From assembly GCA_032260445.1 (NCBI GenBank), contig JAVVFG010000252.1, positions 1-6,402 of the forward strand: a DNA stretch of 6,402 nt, read 5' to 3'. Origin of the DNA: JAAYYY01 sp032260445 (GTDB lineage Bacteria > Chloroflexota > Anaerolineae > Promineifilales > Promineifilaceae). The notes beneath the pieces were generated by a model. That model made no database searches. It was not told the origin of the DNA and worked only from the letters and a program-made list of their open reading frames with translations. The translations under genes and the position numbers were made by a program. Of the stretch, positions 1 to 5,895 are shown one piece after another (within the stretch, counting starts at the first letter, position 1; each line of letters starts with the position of its first letter).

Positions 1-333
1 CACGCTGCGCACCTCACCCCCTTCGTGGGCCACCAGCTCAAAGGTCAGCTCGTCTGTCACGTCCAGCGGGATGGCTGTGGGCGTTGGCGAGGGCGTGAGG
101 GTCGGGGTGGCTTCCGGCGTTGCCGTCGGGGCCAGCGTGCTGGTCGCCGTGCCGGGCACCGCAGTAACCGCCGCCATCGTAGTTGTCGTTAGGGTGGGAC
201 GAGCGGTGCTTGTCTCAGTGGCAACAGCAACCGGCGACGGAGCCGTCGTCGCGGTCGGTGCCGGCTGCCGTTGGCAGGCTGCCAGCAACCCAACCATGAT
301 CATGAGAAACATGAGTCGGGTGAGGTTCTGCAT
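1..333 (-). CDS. Putative lipoprotein with Thr/Pro-rich linker, 3' end outside window
   Basis: This is the N-terminal part (111 codons, no stop) of an exported lipoprotein. Translation from the ATG at 333 gives a hydrophobic signal peptide (residues 4-19, LTRLMFLMIMVGLLAA) that ends in the lipobox LAAC, with the lipidated cysteine at residue 20. A low-complexity linker follows, about residues 21-88, dominated by Thr, Pro and Ala (for example PEATPTLTPSPTPTA). It is typical of surface lipoproteins that hold a domain away from the membrane. The folded domain is only beginning at the window edge (about residues 89-111, LDVTDELTFELVAHEGGE), too little to identify. The start is supported by AAAGGAG six bases upstream; the internal ATGs at codons 8, 11 and 13 would shorten the signal peptide and lack such a site. 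Lipidation is established biology for lipobox cysteines; the role of this protein is unknown. Confidence 0.85.
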   Translation of the reverse strand, partial: MQNLTRLMFLMIMVGLLAACQRQPAPTATTAPSPVAVATETSTARPTLTTTTMAAVTAVPGTATSTLAPTATPEATPTLTPSPTPTAIPLDVTDELTFELVAHEGGEVRSV

Positions 334-339
334 TGTTTG

Positions 340-346
340 CTCCTTT
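340..346 (-). promoter_or_regulatory. Ribosome binding site of the partial lipoprotein gene
   Basis: The minus strand reads AAAGGAG, then six bases, then the ATG at 333. This fixes the start codon of the partial lipoprotein gene over the three in-frame ATGs just inside it. The sequence from here to the start (AAAGGAGCAAACAATG) closely resembles that of the WD40 lipoprotein gene (AAAGGAGCTGACAATG). Confidence 0.8.
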
Positions 347-367
347 GGCGCCTGCGTCCACGTATCA

Positions 368-386
368 CCTGTTACTCTATCACAGG
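368..386. repeat. Imperfect inverted repeat upstream of the partial lipoprotein gene
   Basis: The minus strand reads CCTGTGATAGAGTAACAGG, with 5 bp arms (CCTGT/ACAGG) around a 9-base centre. It lies 35 bases upstream of the lipoprotein start codon, and its centre contains a weak -10-like TAGAGT. It could be an operator overlapping a promoter, but the arms are short, I see no matching -35 element, and chance occurrence is quite possible. Confidence 0.25.
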
Positions 387-456
387 CCTGGCCGGTTGCG
401 TGTCGCCCTATCTACGACTTGGCTGCGTTGGCTGTACGATTCGTCCTGATGCGATG

Positions 457-470
457 GCGGTCCAGACCGC
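457..470. repeat. Short perfect inverted repeat in the 334-534 gap
   Basis: GCGGTCCAGACCGC has two perfect 6 bp arms around CA; as RNA it would form a 5 bp GC-rich stem with a CCAG loop (CTGG on the minus strand). It lies downstream of the 204-codon gene and upstream of the partial lipoprotein gene. On the minus strand it is followed by CATCGCATC and has no T-run, so it is not a normal intrinsic terminator. It may be an operator half-site pair or chance. The rest of this 201 bp gap shows nothing I can call. Confidence 0.25.
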
Positions 471-534
471 AAACGGAATGGCACTGCCTTCCTGGACCCA
501 TTCAGGGTGGCTCCAACAAGCAGCTCCGGCAAAG

Positions 535-1149
535 CTAGACGGCCGCCTGCTCCAGCAGCCGCTCTACTGCCGCCCCCACTAGCGCAGCCAGCGAGCCGGC
601 CATCCTTTCATCCAGGTAGCCCGCGCCGAGCAACAGATACCCGGCTGGACCTTCGTACACCAAATCGTCCGGCCAGAGGACAAAATCGACCACCAGCGTG
701 AAGGGCGTTACCCGCTGCAGGCCTGCCGCCCGTGCCTGCTCGCGCACCGGACGGTCCATTCTGACCCGCTGCAGCTGGTGCTGTAGGTCAGCCGCCATCT
801 GCATTTTCATCCCTTCGGGCACCGCCCAACCTTCGCGAAACTGCGGCCACTGCTCGCGAAAGAGCTGCTGTAACAGCGGCGTCTCGTGCAGCTTCGCGAA
901 ATCCGGCGGCTGGAACCCGGCGGCCAGCCAGCGGTTGACTAGGAGCCCCGCCGTCTCCTCGCTCTCAGCCCGGCGCGCCGCCCACCGCTCCCACCAGACT
1001 CGCCATTGCCGCCACACTTCTCTCTCCTCATTTTCGCCCGCAGGTGCGAACCCCGCTTCGCGCGCCACATAAGCCGCAAACTGCAGCTCGGCCGGAAAGT
1101 CGAAACTGATCTGCCAGGAGCGGCCGGAGCGATGCAGATCATCTCTCAT
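535..1149 (-). CDS. Trp-rich protein of unknown function, 204 aa
   Basis: I do not recognise this protein. It has no signal peptide, no transmembrane segment and no cysteine, so it is probably cytosolic. It contains ten tryptophans in 204 residues (about 5%), five of them in a basic, probably helical segment at residues 46-56 (WRQWRVWWERW), with another pair at 101 and 108. The N-terminal part (about 1-145) looks mainly helical and charged. The C-terminal part has a hydrophobic strand-like stretch (FTLVVDFVLWPDDLVY, about 150-165), a Gly-rich turn (GPAGYLLLGAGYLDE) and a final amphipathic helix (184-202). The start is well supported: ATG at 1149 lies six bases after AAAGGAGGT. The ATG four bases upstream is out of frame and stops after four codons. 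The 266 bp gap before it contains its own promoter candidate, so it is probably a separate transcription unit from the sigma operon. Confidence 0.8.
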   Translation of the reverse strand: MRDDLHRSGRSWQISFDFPAELQFAAYVAREAGFAPAGENEEREVWRQWRVWWERWAARRAESEETAGLLVNRWLAAGFQPPDFAKLHETPLLQQLFREQWPQFREGWAVPEGMKMQMAADLQHQLQRVRMDRPVREQARAAGLQRVTPFTLVVDFVLWPDDLVYEGPAGYLLLGAGYLDERMAGSLAALVGAAVERLLEQAAV

Positions 1150-1155
1150 CCATGT

Positions 1156-1164
1156 ACCTCCTTT
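1156..1164 (-). promoter_or_regulatory. Strong Shine-Dalgarno of the Trp-rich protein gene
   Basis: AAAGGAGGT on the minus strand is a near-complete anti-16S match, six bases before the ATG at 1149. It is the strongest ribosome binding site in the window. An inverted repeat that can fold in RNA ends only three bases upstream of it, so access to this site could be controlled. Confidence 0.85.
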
Positions 1165-1167
1165 GCA

Positions 1168-1208
1168 GGACAGATGCCATCGCGCCGGAACTTTAGTGCC
1201 ATCTGTCC
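1168..1208 (-). promoter_or_regulatory. 9 bp inverted repeat (hairpin) in the leader of the Trp-rich gene
   Basis: On the minus strand GGACAGATG (1208-1200) is matched perfectly by CATCTGTCC (1176-1168), separated by 23 bases. As leader RNA this gives a 9 bp stem whose base sits three nucleotides upstream of AAAGGAGGT. The loop contains CCGG, and GATGGCA occurs twice as a direct repeat (once running from the left arm into the loop, once running from the loop into the right arm). There is no T-run after the stem, so a terminator is unlikely. Candidate roles are control of translation start, a protein-binding leader hairpin, or transcript stabilisation. The pairing is seen directly; the function is inferred. 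Confidence 0.5.
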
Positions 1209-1241
1209 ATCACCCCACCTCTGCTGGCAGCGTACGCCCGT

Positions 1242-1269
1242 ATTATGCCATACCTGGAATTCCTCCAGG
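1242..1269 (-). promoter_or_regulatory. Extended -10 promoter candidate with adjoining inverted repeat
   Basis: The minus strand has CATAAT (1247-1242, five of six matches to TATAAT) preceded directly by TGG, which fits the TGn of an extended -10 element; no good -35 is visible, as extended -10 promoters allow. Five bases before the TGG, in the usual spacer region, lies a perfect 6 bp inverted repeat, CCTGGA-N5-TCCAGG (1269-1253), with the palindrome GGAATTCC inside it. A repressor bound there would block the promoter. Predicted transcription would start near 1235 and leave a leader of roughly 85 bases that includes the 9 bp hairpin. Both elements are inferred from sequence only. Confidence 0.45.
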
Positions 1270-1352
1270 CGACGCCCTACCGGCGGGACGTCAGCAGACC
1301 GCCCACGGCGGCCCGGTTGGTCTTGAGCCGTCATCGGACACGGATCTTACTG

Positions 1353-1364
1353 ATGCCACGGCAT
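1353..1364. repeat. Short palindrome downstream of the WD40 lipoprotein gene
   Basis: ATGCCACGGCAT has 5 bp arms around AC and lies about 50 bases past the WD40 lipoprotein stop codon. On the minus strand it is followed by CAGTAAGATCC with no T-run, so it is not convincing as a terminator. I found no better terminator between 1150 and 1415. Confidence 0.2.
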
Positions 1365-1415
1365 GGAAGCTGGCCATTCATCTGTAACCAAATTTGTGCT
1401 CACCGTGCTGGCCGC

Positions 1416-3113
1416 TTACTCAAGCGATGTAAAGCTTGCCAGAACATCGTCTGCCGCAAGCCGCACTTCTTCGGGTACAACAGCTGCGTCAAAAGCACGT
1501 TCACTTCTGACAGCCAGGGTAAAGATGAGATCGCCTCTACGAATCTCGCGCGTCTCATTGTAGTGGATTTGCTTATGCACTCCCTGATAGACCAACGCAG
1601 TTTGTACGATCTCTTCACCAAGAAAGCTGATTGATCCTAAGCCTACAAAGTCGCCTGCCGCCCCCCCATATTGGGTGAGGTCAACGTCGTCGCCCGCTCG
1701 CTTGTAACCGATCCCGAGGGCGACGCCGCTCTCGTTGTAGACAAGTGAAACCATATTTGGCCGCTCAACTAACGTCCAGGTTGAAGGGTAACGGAAGCCG
1801 AAGCCGTAGTCGGCGTTGGCGTACTCCTGCCATAACTCCGTTATGCCTTCGCCCGAAGGAAACACGGGTCCGCCGGCTGGCTCGTTCGGCACAAGCGCCC
1901 AGAACAGGATGCGGCCGTCTGAAGAACTGGCTGCAAGAAAGCGTCCGTCAGGGCTGAACACCGGGTAGCGTAGCCAATCGGCGGGGCCGCGCAGGGTCAG
2001 CAGATGCTCGCCGGTCGCCACTTGCCGTAGATCAAGTCGATTCGGTTGATAGCTGACCGCCAGCAACGATCCGTCTGGACTCAGTACGAGGATGTCTGGG
2101 CCGGTGGGAGGCGGCGTCGATTCTTCCGGAGGCGGCGCCAGGGAATGAAGAGTCGCTCCGCTTGTCGCGTCCAGCAACAGGGTACGCGGGGTGGGATCTG
2201 CGCCTTCAGACATGACGGGTAGTAGATTGGCGGCTACCAGATTCCGCTCCGCGTCGTAGTCGATACTGACGATGAAACCGTCAAGAGGAATGGCTTGCGT
2301 CTGCTGCCCGCTCGCGACATCCCAGAGAACGATGGCTGACTCCGGGTCTGTGGAAGGGGCGCTTGCAGCCAGAGAAGCGCCTGACTGCGTGACCACTGTC
2401 GAGCTATCCTGGGTGAAGGCGACAGTCGGCCCGACATCTTGCAGCGTCGCCTGTTCTGTCCAGGACTCGGTATCCCACACAATCACCCGGGGTCGTTGTC
2501 CGCGCCCTACAGCGCTTGCCAGTCGCCGGCCGTCAGGGCTAAAGGCAATCTCGACCACGCCTTGACCTACTTCCAGGGCACGCTCGAACTCCCCCGTTGT
2601 CACCTGCCAGAGGTCGATGCTACCCTGGCCGGGTTTGGCCGCCGCCAACAGCGTACCATCCGGGCTAAAAGCAAGCGCCGTGATTTCGCCCAGGCTGGGC
2701 GCGCTCACCGGCCGGTCTAGCTCTTGTAGCCGCTGTCCCGTGCTCACATCCCAGAGAAGGACACGGCCATCCCGGTGCCCAGTCGCCAGTGTGTCGCCCG
2801 AAGGGGAAAAGGCGATTGCGGGTAGGGGGTCCTCCTTGCCGTGGTATAGCGAGCCGGGTTCCTGGCCGGCTGGCAGCTGGAACTCAGGCGCAGAGGAGGG
2901 CACCGGCTGGTCTGTCTGCGTTGCAGCGGGAACCGGACTACGCATGGTCGTTGGCGATGGCTCTGGAGAGGTGTTCGCTGTGCGTTCGGTCTGCGCAGGC
3001 TCGCCACCGCTCGACGTCAGCGCCGTTTCCGGCTCGGGCAGTTGCTCCGGCGTACAGGCGACTACCAGCAGCGCCAAAATCAGGAGAGCTGTCAGCGGGA
3101 TTGTGCGATACAT
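1416..3113 (-). CDS. WD40-repeat lipoprotein with C-terminal alpha/beta-like domain
   Basis: This 565-residue lipoprotein is probably anchored on the outer face of the membrane. Residues 1-19 are a signal peptide ending in the lipobox LVVAC (lipidated Cys20, the only cysteine). Residues 21-85 are a Ser/Thr/Pro/Glu-rich linker. About seven WD40-type blades follow at roughly 96-132, 143-180, 186-224, 227-277, 280-325, 339-377 and 381-408. They are marked by FSPDG-like motifs and closing LLWDV, DLWQV, VIVWD and VLWDV strands. Blades 4 and 5 are the most degenerate and have insertions. The last part (about 425-565) begins YGFGFRYPSTWTLVE, a pattern I associate with PsbP/Mog1-like domains of bacterial lipoproteins; this match is tentative. 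WD40 propellers usually serve as protein-binding platforms, and no enzyme motif is seen. The start is fixed by AAAGGAG six bases before the ATG. The 64 bp gap to the upstream membrane protein gene suggests one operon. Confidence 0.88.
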   Translation of the reverse strand: MYRTIPLTALLILALLVVACTPEQLPEPETALTSSGGEPAQTERTANTSPEPSPTTMRSPVPAATQTDQPVPSSAPEFQLPAGQEPGSLYHGKEDPLPAIAFSPSGDTLATGHRDGRVLLWDVSTGQRLQELDRPVSAPSLGEITALAFSPDGTLLAAAKPGQGSIDLWQVTTGEFERALEVGQGVVEIAFSPDGRRLASAVGRGQRPRVIVWDTESWTEQATLQDVGPTVAFTQDSSTVVTQSGASLAASAPSTDPESAIVLWDVASGQQTQAIPLDGFIVSIDYDAERNLVAANLLPVMSEGADPTPRTLLLDATSGATLHSLAPPPEESTPPPTGPDILVLSPDGSLLAVSYQPNRLDLRQVATGEHLLTLRGPADWLRYPVFSPDGRFLAASSSDGRILFWALVPNEPAGGPVFPSGEGITELWQEYANADYGFGFRYPSTWTLVERPNMVSLVYNESGVALGIGYKRAGDDVDLTQYGGAAGDFVGLGSISFLGEEIVQTALVYQGVHKQIHYNETREIRRGDLIFTLAVRSERAFDAAVVPEEVRLAADDVLASFTSLE

Positions 3114-3119
3114 TGTCAG

Positions 3120-3126
3120 CTCCTTT
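3120..3126 (-). promoter_or_regulatory. Ribosome binding site of the WD40 lipoprotein gene
   Basis: AAAGGAG on the minus strand lies six bases before the ATG at 3113. It supports this start, which also gives a signal peptide of normal length (Cys20). The gene therefore starts translation independently of the upstream gene. Confidence 0.8.
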
Positions 3127-3134
3127 CGAGATCA

Positions 3135-3144
3135 AGGTATACCT
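3135..3144. repeat. Perfect 10 bp palindrome AGGTATACCT in the gap before the WD40 gene
   Basis: AGGTATACCT is fully self-complementary and sits 22-31 bases upstream of the WD40 lipoprotein start, in the 64 bp gap after the membrane protein gene. On the minus strand it contains TATACC, a weak -10-like sequence, but no -35 element at proper spacing. It could be a small operator or part of an internal promoter. It is too short to exclude chance, and it is AT-richer than its surroundings. Confidence 0.3.
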
Positions 3145-3177
3145 AACTCGCCCTGACTTCACGCGTATGATTCGACT

Positions 3178-5895
3178 TCACGGGATACCTCGCGTCTCTT
3201 CTAGAAATAGTTGTGCTTCTTCTGCGCTCCGAAATGCGTAAAGAATATCGGCTCCGACCTCATCTTCGTCGGGAACCAGGAACAGATTCACACCCTGAAG
3301 CTGGTCCTCAAGGAGCCGGTTGAAGGTTTCCGGTTCATACCACTCGCCTTCAAAGATCACCGGGACCGGTGACTGCCATGGTCCGTCGCCAGGGAGCTGA
3401 AGCAGCTCTACCTGCTCCTTCACTGCCGGCGCCCGCAGCACAAAGTAGGACCTCTCGTCGCTGCTGTGACCGTAGAACAACCAGGTGGGCTGCAACGTCT
3501 GGCTCTCATCGCCTTCAGCCCACGCATGATACGTATAACCTAGCACCGCCCTGTCGATAATCACCGACCTTGAATTTGCCGCTGGCCCCGGTAGCGACGC
3601 GCCGGTGTGCAGCGGCATCGCCACGTCCAGCATCCACGCCTCCGGGCTGTCCGGCAGGTTGGGTCCACCCTGCTGCCTGAGGATCGTCAGGATCGGCAAC
3701 CCGCCAAAGGTGGCGTTTGGGTCCGGGTTGGCGACAGCCGTCACCCACACCGGGTCGCTGGCATGCGGCTGGTTGCTCATCAACGAGCCGCCCGGCCGGG
3801 CATAAAAGAGGGGCGTGGCGTCCACATAGCGCCGGCCCGTCGCCTCGTCCACAAAGAGTCGCACGTCGCGCCCTTCCAGCGTGGCCACTTCATAATGGCC
3901 CCGGAATGGCTCCACCATTTCGTCCGGCCAGCTCTGCCACCAGTCGCCGTCCATGGCCAGCGCCTGCTCCTCCGGCCCCTGGCGCTCCTCTTCTGCCTTG
4001 ACGACGGTGGCGGGCACGGTGACATGCAGGTGATTCTGGCGGGAGATTGCCATCAGTGCGCTCCACGGACCGGTCAGCGGATAGGTAACCGGCGCCGTGG
4101 TTGGGTCGTCGTCCGTATCGACGGCGAGCGTGATGCGAGGCACAACCTGCTCGTCCTCGATACGCAGAAAGCCGCCCACTATCCCGGTTACCTCCACCTG
4201 CTGCCCAATCTCGAAAGGCGAGCGGGCATCTTCCAACGGCAGGATCGCCGTCTCGGTGAAGACGGTGCCATCTGCTGCCTCCACCTCCTCAGTCACCAGC
4301 CCCACGGCGCCGGCAGGCGGCGCAAGTGCGCCATCCTGGCCTGCGGCGACCACGATCCGTGTGACCTCGACGACCTGTACCTCCTCAGGGAGGCCGGCCC
4401 CGCTCATCGTACCCAACGCCGGCAGCCGCTCGCGCACCGGCGGGCTGGTCATGCTCAGCCAGGGCAGGGGATACGGCGTAGGCCGGAAAATGGTGCAGAC
4501 TTCAACGCGCGCTCCTCCCGCCACGGCCGGTGGGTAGGCCAGCTTATAAGGTTCGCGCCCATCGTCGCTCAGGAAGACGAGGTCGTCCCCCTCACGGTGG
4601 AGGACGCCGCTGCGGCACTCCATATATTGGTTATCGATGGGCGGCGCCTGCCAGCTCTCCACGGTCACCGTCAAACCACCACGGGCTGCTCGCTCGACCA
4701 GCACGCCGGCCACTTCGACCAGCTGCCCGTCCGGCAGCTCGTCTACCGGCGCGCCATTGAGTAGGAAGCTGGCCGCCCCGTCTGGACTCTGGGTGAGCCT
4801 GGTTTGCACCGGGCCGCCGTCCGCCGGCTCCAGCCGCCTGACAAAGCCCAGCAGACGCACCTCGTCCCCGGCCGCTGCCTCGGCCAGCGCAGGATAGAAG
4901 GTTTGTACCGGCAAATCGACCGGATCTAGCGCGACGGCATCCATCGTCGCCCCGTCCTGTAACACGCTGGCAAAGGCCTCTTGTCCGGGCTGCGCTGTCA
5001 ATTGTTCGCCGGTAGGCGTGAAGCGCAGCGGCAGGATGCGCGCGGTGACGACGCCCCCGTGGGGGTCCAGCACCACTTCTGAGGCGCCGGAATGAACCGG
5101 GCGGCCGTCGAGCAGCGGAATAATCTCCACCAGCATCCTGCCGAAACCCGGAGCTTCTAACCGTTCCCGCTTTTCGTAGGCTGCGGGCAGCAGGCCGCCC
5201 GCTTCTAGGAAAGCCGCAGCGCGCGAGGCAGCGGACGGCGGGCTGGATCCTGGGCCAACTTCTGATAGGTCACTCTGGACGTGATAGATGATGGGGAATC
5301 TCGTGGAAGTTGGGTCAATCATCAGCCGCCGGCCGGCCTCGTCCTCCGCCAGCCAGCCCTGGCCCGTCCGGTAAACGGCCGGCTCATCCATCCCCAGCTC
5401 CTTAGCCAGATCCCGCACCGCCTCCGCCGTCTCTGGCAGCGGTCCGACCTCGGCCTGGTAGAGGGTCAGCTGCTCGGGTTCCGTTGGCAGCGACTCGTGC
5501 AGCCGGAACTCGACGCCGGCAAACTGCCCGCTTTCCCCGCGCAGAACCACGGGGGGCAGGACCGTCTCTTGTCCCGCTGGTGTAGTCTCCACCAGCGGCT
5601 CCGAGAACAGCCCCGACACAAAGAAAGCAAAGGCAATCACCACCAGCACAGCGGCCGCGCCGACGAGCAGCCGCCAGAGCCAGAGCACTGAAGCACCCGC
5701 TCGCGGCGCTACCCGCTGCTGAATCTCTATCTGCTCGGCTAGCTCGTTGATGAAGCCGGGCCGGGGCTGCGTCTCCTGCATCGCCTGCTGCAGGCTGCCA
5801 GAAATGCGGGCCAATCCTGCCGGCAGCTCCGCGTCCTGCCCGTCGGCATGTTTCTCTATCTCCTCAGCCAGCCACTTCTGGTTATTCGTCTCCAT
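3178..5895 (-). CDS. Putative anti-sigma factor with giant extracytoplasmic region, 905 aa
   Basis: This is a single-pass membrane protein and the likely partner of the adjoining ECF sigma factor. Residues 1-69 are cytosolic, charged and partly helical (PRPGFINELAEQIEIQQ near 44-60). One transmembrane helix spans about 70-94, with Arg75 near the inside. About 810 residues lie outside. There is no cysteine before the membrane, so the zinc-binding HxxxCxxC motif of ZAS anti-sigma factors is absent. The only cysteines are 427 and 467, in the exported part, where they could form a disulfide. Residues about 120-320 look like a mixed alpha/beta sensor domain (an LAKELGMDEP segment near 163-172, then LVEIIPLLDGRPV at 255-267). 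Residues about 335-595 contain beta-rich segments with a recurring VEV core at 393-395, 464-466 and 567-569, suggestive of OB-like barrels. The C-terminal 300 residues are unassigned. No protease or peptidase motif was seen. Anti-sigma function is inferred from gene order, the 14-base overlap and topology. Alternatively it is a membrane sensor that needs a further partner. Confidence 0.8.
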   Translation of the reverse strand: METNNQKWLAEEIEKHADGQDAELPAGLARISGSLQQAMQETQPRPGFINELAEQIEIQQRVAPRAGASVLWLWRLLVGAAAVLVVIAFAFFVSGLFSEPLVETTPAGQETVLPPVVLRGESGQFAGVEFRLHESLPTEPEQLTLYQAEVGPLPETAEAVRDLAKELGMDEPAVYRTGQGWLAEDEAGRRLMIDPTSTRFPIIYHVQSDLSEVGPGSSPPSAASRAAAFLEAGGLLPAAYEKRERLEAPGFGRMLVEIIPLLDGRPVHSGASEVVLDPHGGVVTARILPLRFTPTGEQLTAQPGQEAFASVLQDGATMDAVALDPVDLPVQTFYPALAEAAAGDEVRLLGFVRRLEPADGGPVQTRLTQSPDGAASFLLNGAPVDELPDGQLVEVAGVLVERAARGGLTVTVESWQAPPIDNQYMECRSGVLHREGDDLVFLSDDGREPYKLAYPPAVAGGARVEVCTIFRPTPYPLPWLSMTSPPVRERLPALGTMSGAGLPEEVQVVEVTRIVVAAGQDGALAPPAGAVGLVTEEVEAADGTVFTETAILPLEDARSPFEIGQQVEVTGIVGGFLRIEDEQVVPRITLAVDTDDDPTTAPVTYPLTGPWSALMAISRQNHLHVTVPATVVKAEEERQGPEEQALAMDGDWWQSWPDEMVEPFRGHYEVATLEGRDVRLFVDEATGRRYVDATPLFYARPGGSLMSNQPHASDPVWVTAVANPDPNATFGGLPILTILRQQGGPNLPDSPEAWMLDVAMPLHTGASLPGPAANSRSVIIDRAVLGYTYHAWAEGDESQTLQPTWLFYGHSSDERSYFVLRAPAVKEQVELLQLPGDGPWQSPVPVIFEGEWYEPETFNRLLEDQLQGVNLFLVPDEDEVGADILYAFRSAEEAQLFLEETRGIP

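Noticed and set aside
481..534. Possible terminator hairpin ACCC-TGAAT-GGGT after the Trp-rich gene
   Set aside because: The stem is only 4 bp without bulges and is followed by CCAGGAAGG with no T-run.
71..538. Plus-strand open frame of 155 codons
   Set aside because: Its Val/Gly/Ala-rich first half is the antisense of the Thr/Pro linker of the lipoprotein on the minus strand, and the second half is low-quality sequence across the gap.
1235..1269. GGAATT upstream of the Trp-rich gene read as an ECF-type -35 element, which would make the gene a target of the local sigma factor
   Set aside because: The match is short, the corresponding -10 is not clear, and the sigma factor's own promoter is outside the window, so there is nothing to compare with.
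1146..1334. Minus-strand 62-codon frame whose TGA overlaps the ATG of the Trp-rich gene (ATGA), a possible leader peptide
   Set aside because: No Shine-Dalgarno precedes its ATG, it starts about 100 bases upstream of the best promoter candidate, and its Arg/Gly-rich composition looks non-coding. The ATGA overlap alone is weak evidence.
1245..1634. Plus-strand 129-codon frame spanning the gap and the end of the WD40 gene
   Set aside because: More than half of it is antisense to the conserved end of the WD40 lipoprotein, and there is no ribosome binding site or recognisable motif.
2617..3156. Plus-strand open frame of 179 codons over the start of the WD40 lipoprotein gene
   Set aside because: It is the mirror of the signal peptide, linker and first blades, with Ser/Arg/Gly-rich shadow composition and no recognisable domain.
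3607..4764. Plus-strand open frame of 385 codons inside the large membrane protein gene
   Set aside because: It is antisense to a well-supported coding region, is rich in Arg, His and Pro as GC-rich shadow frames are, shows no domain motif and has no ribosome binding site I can see.
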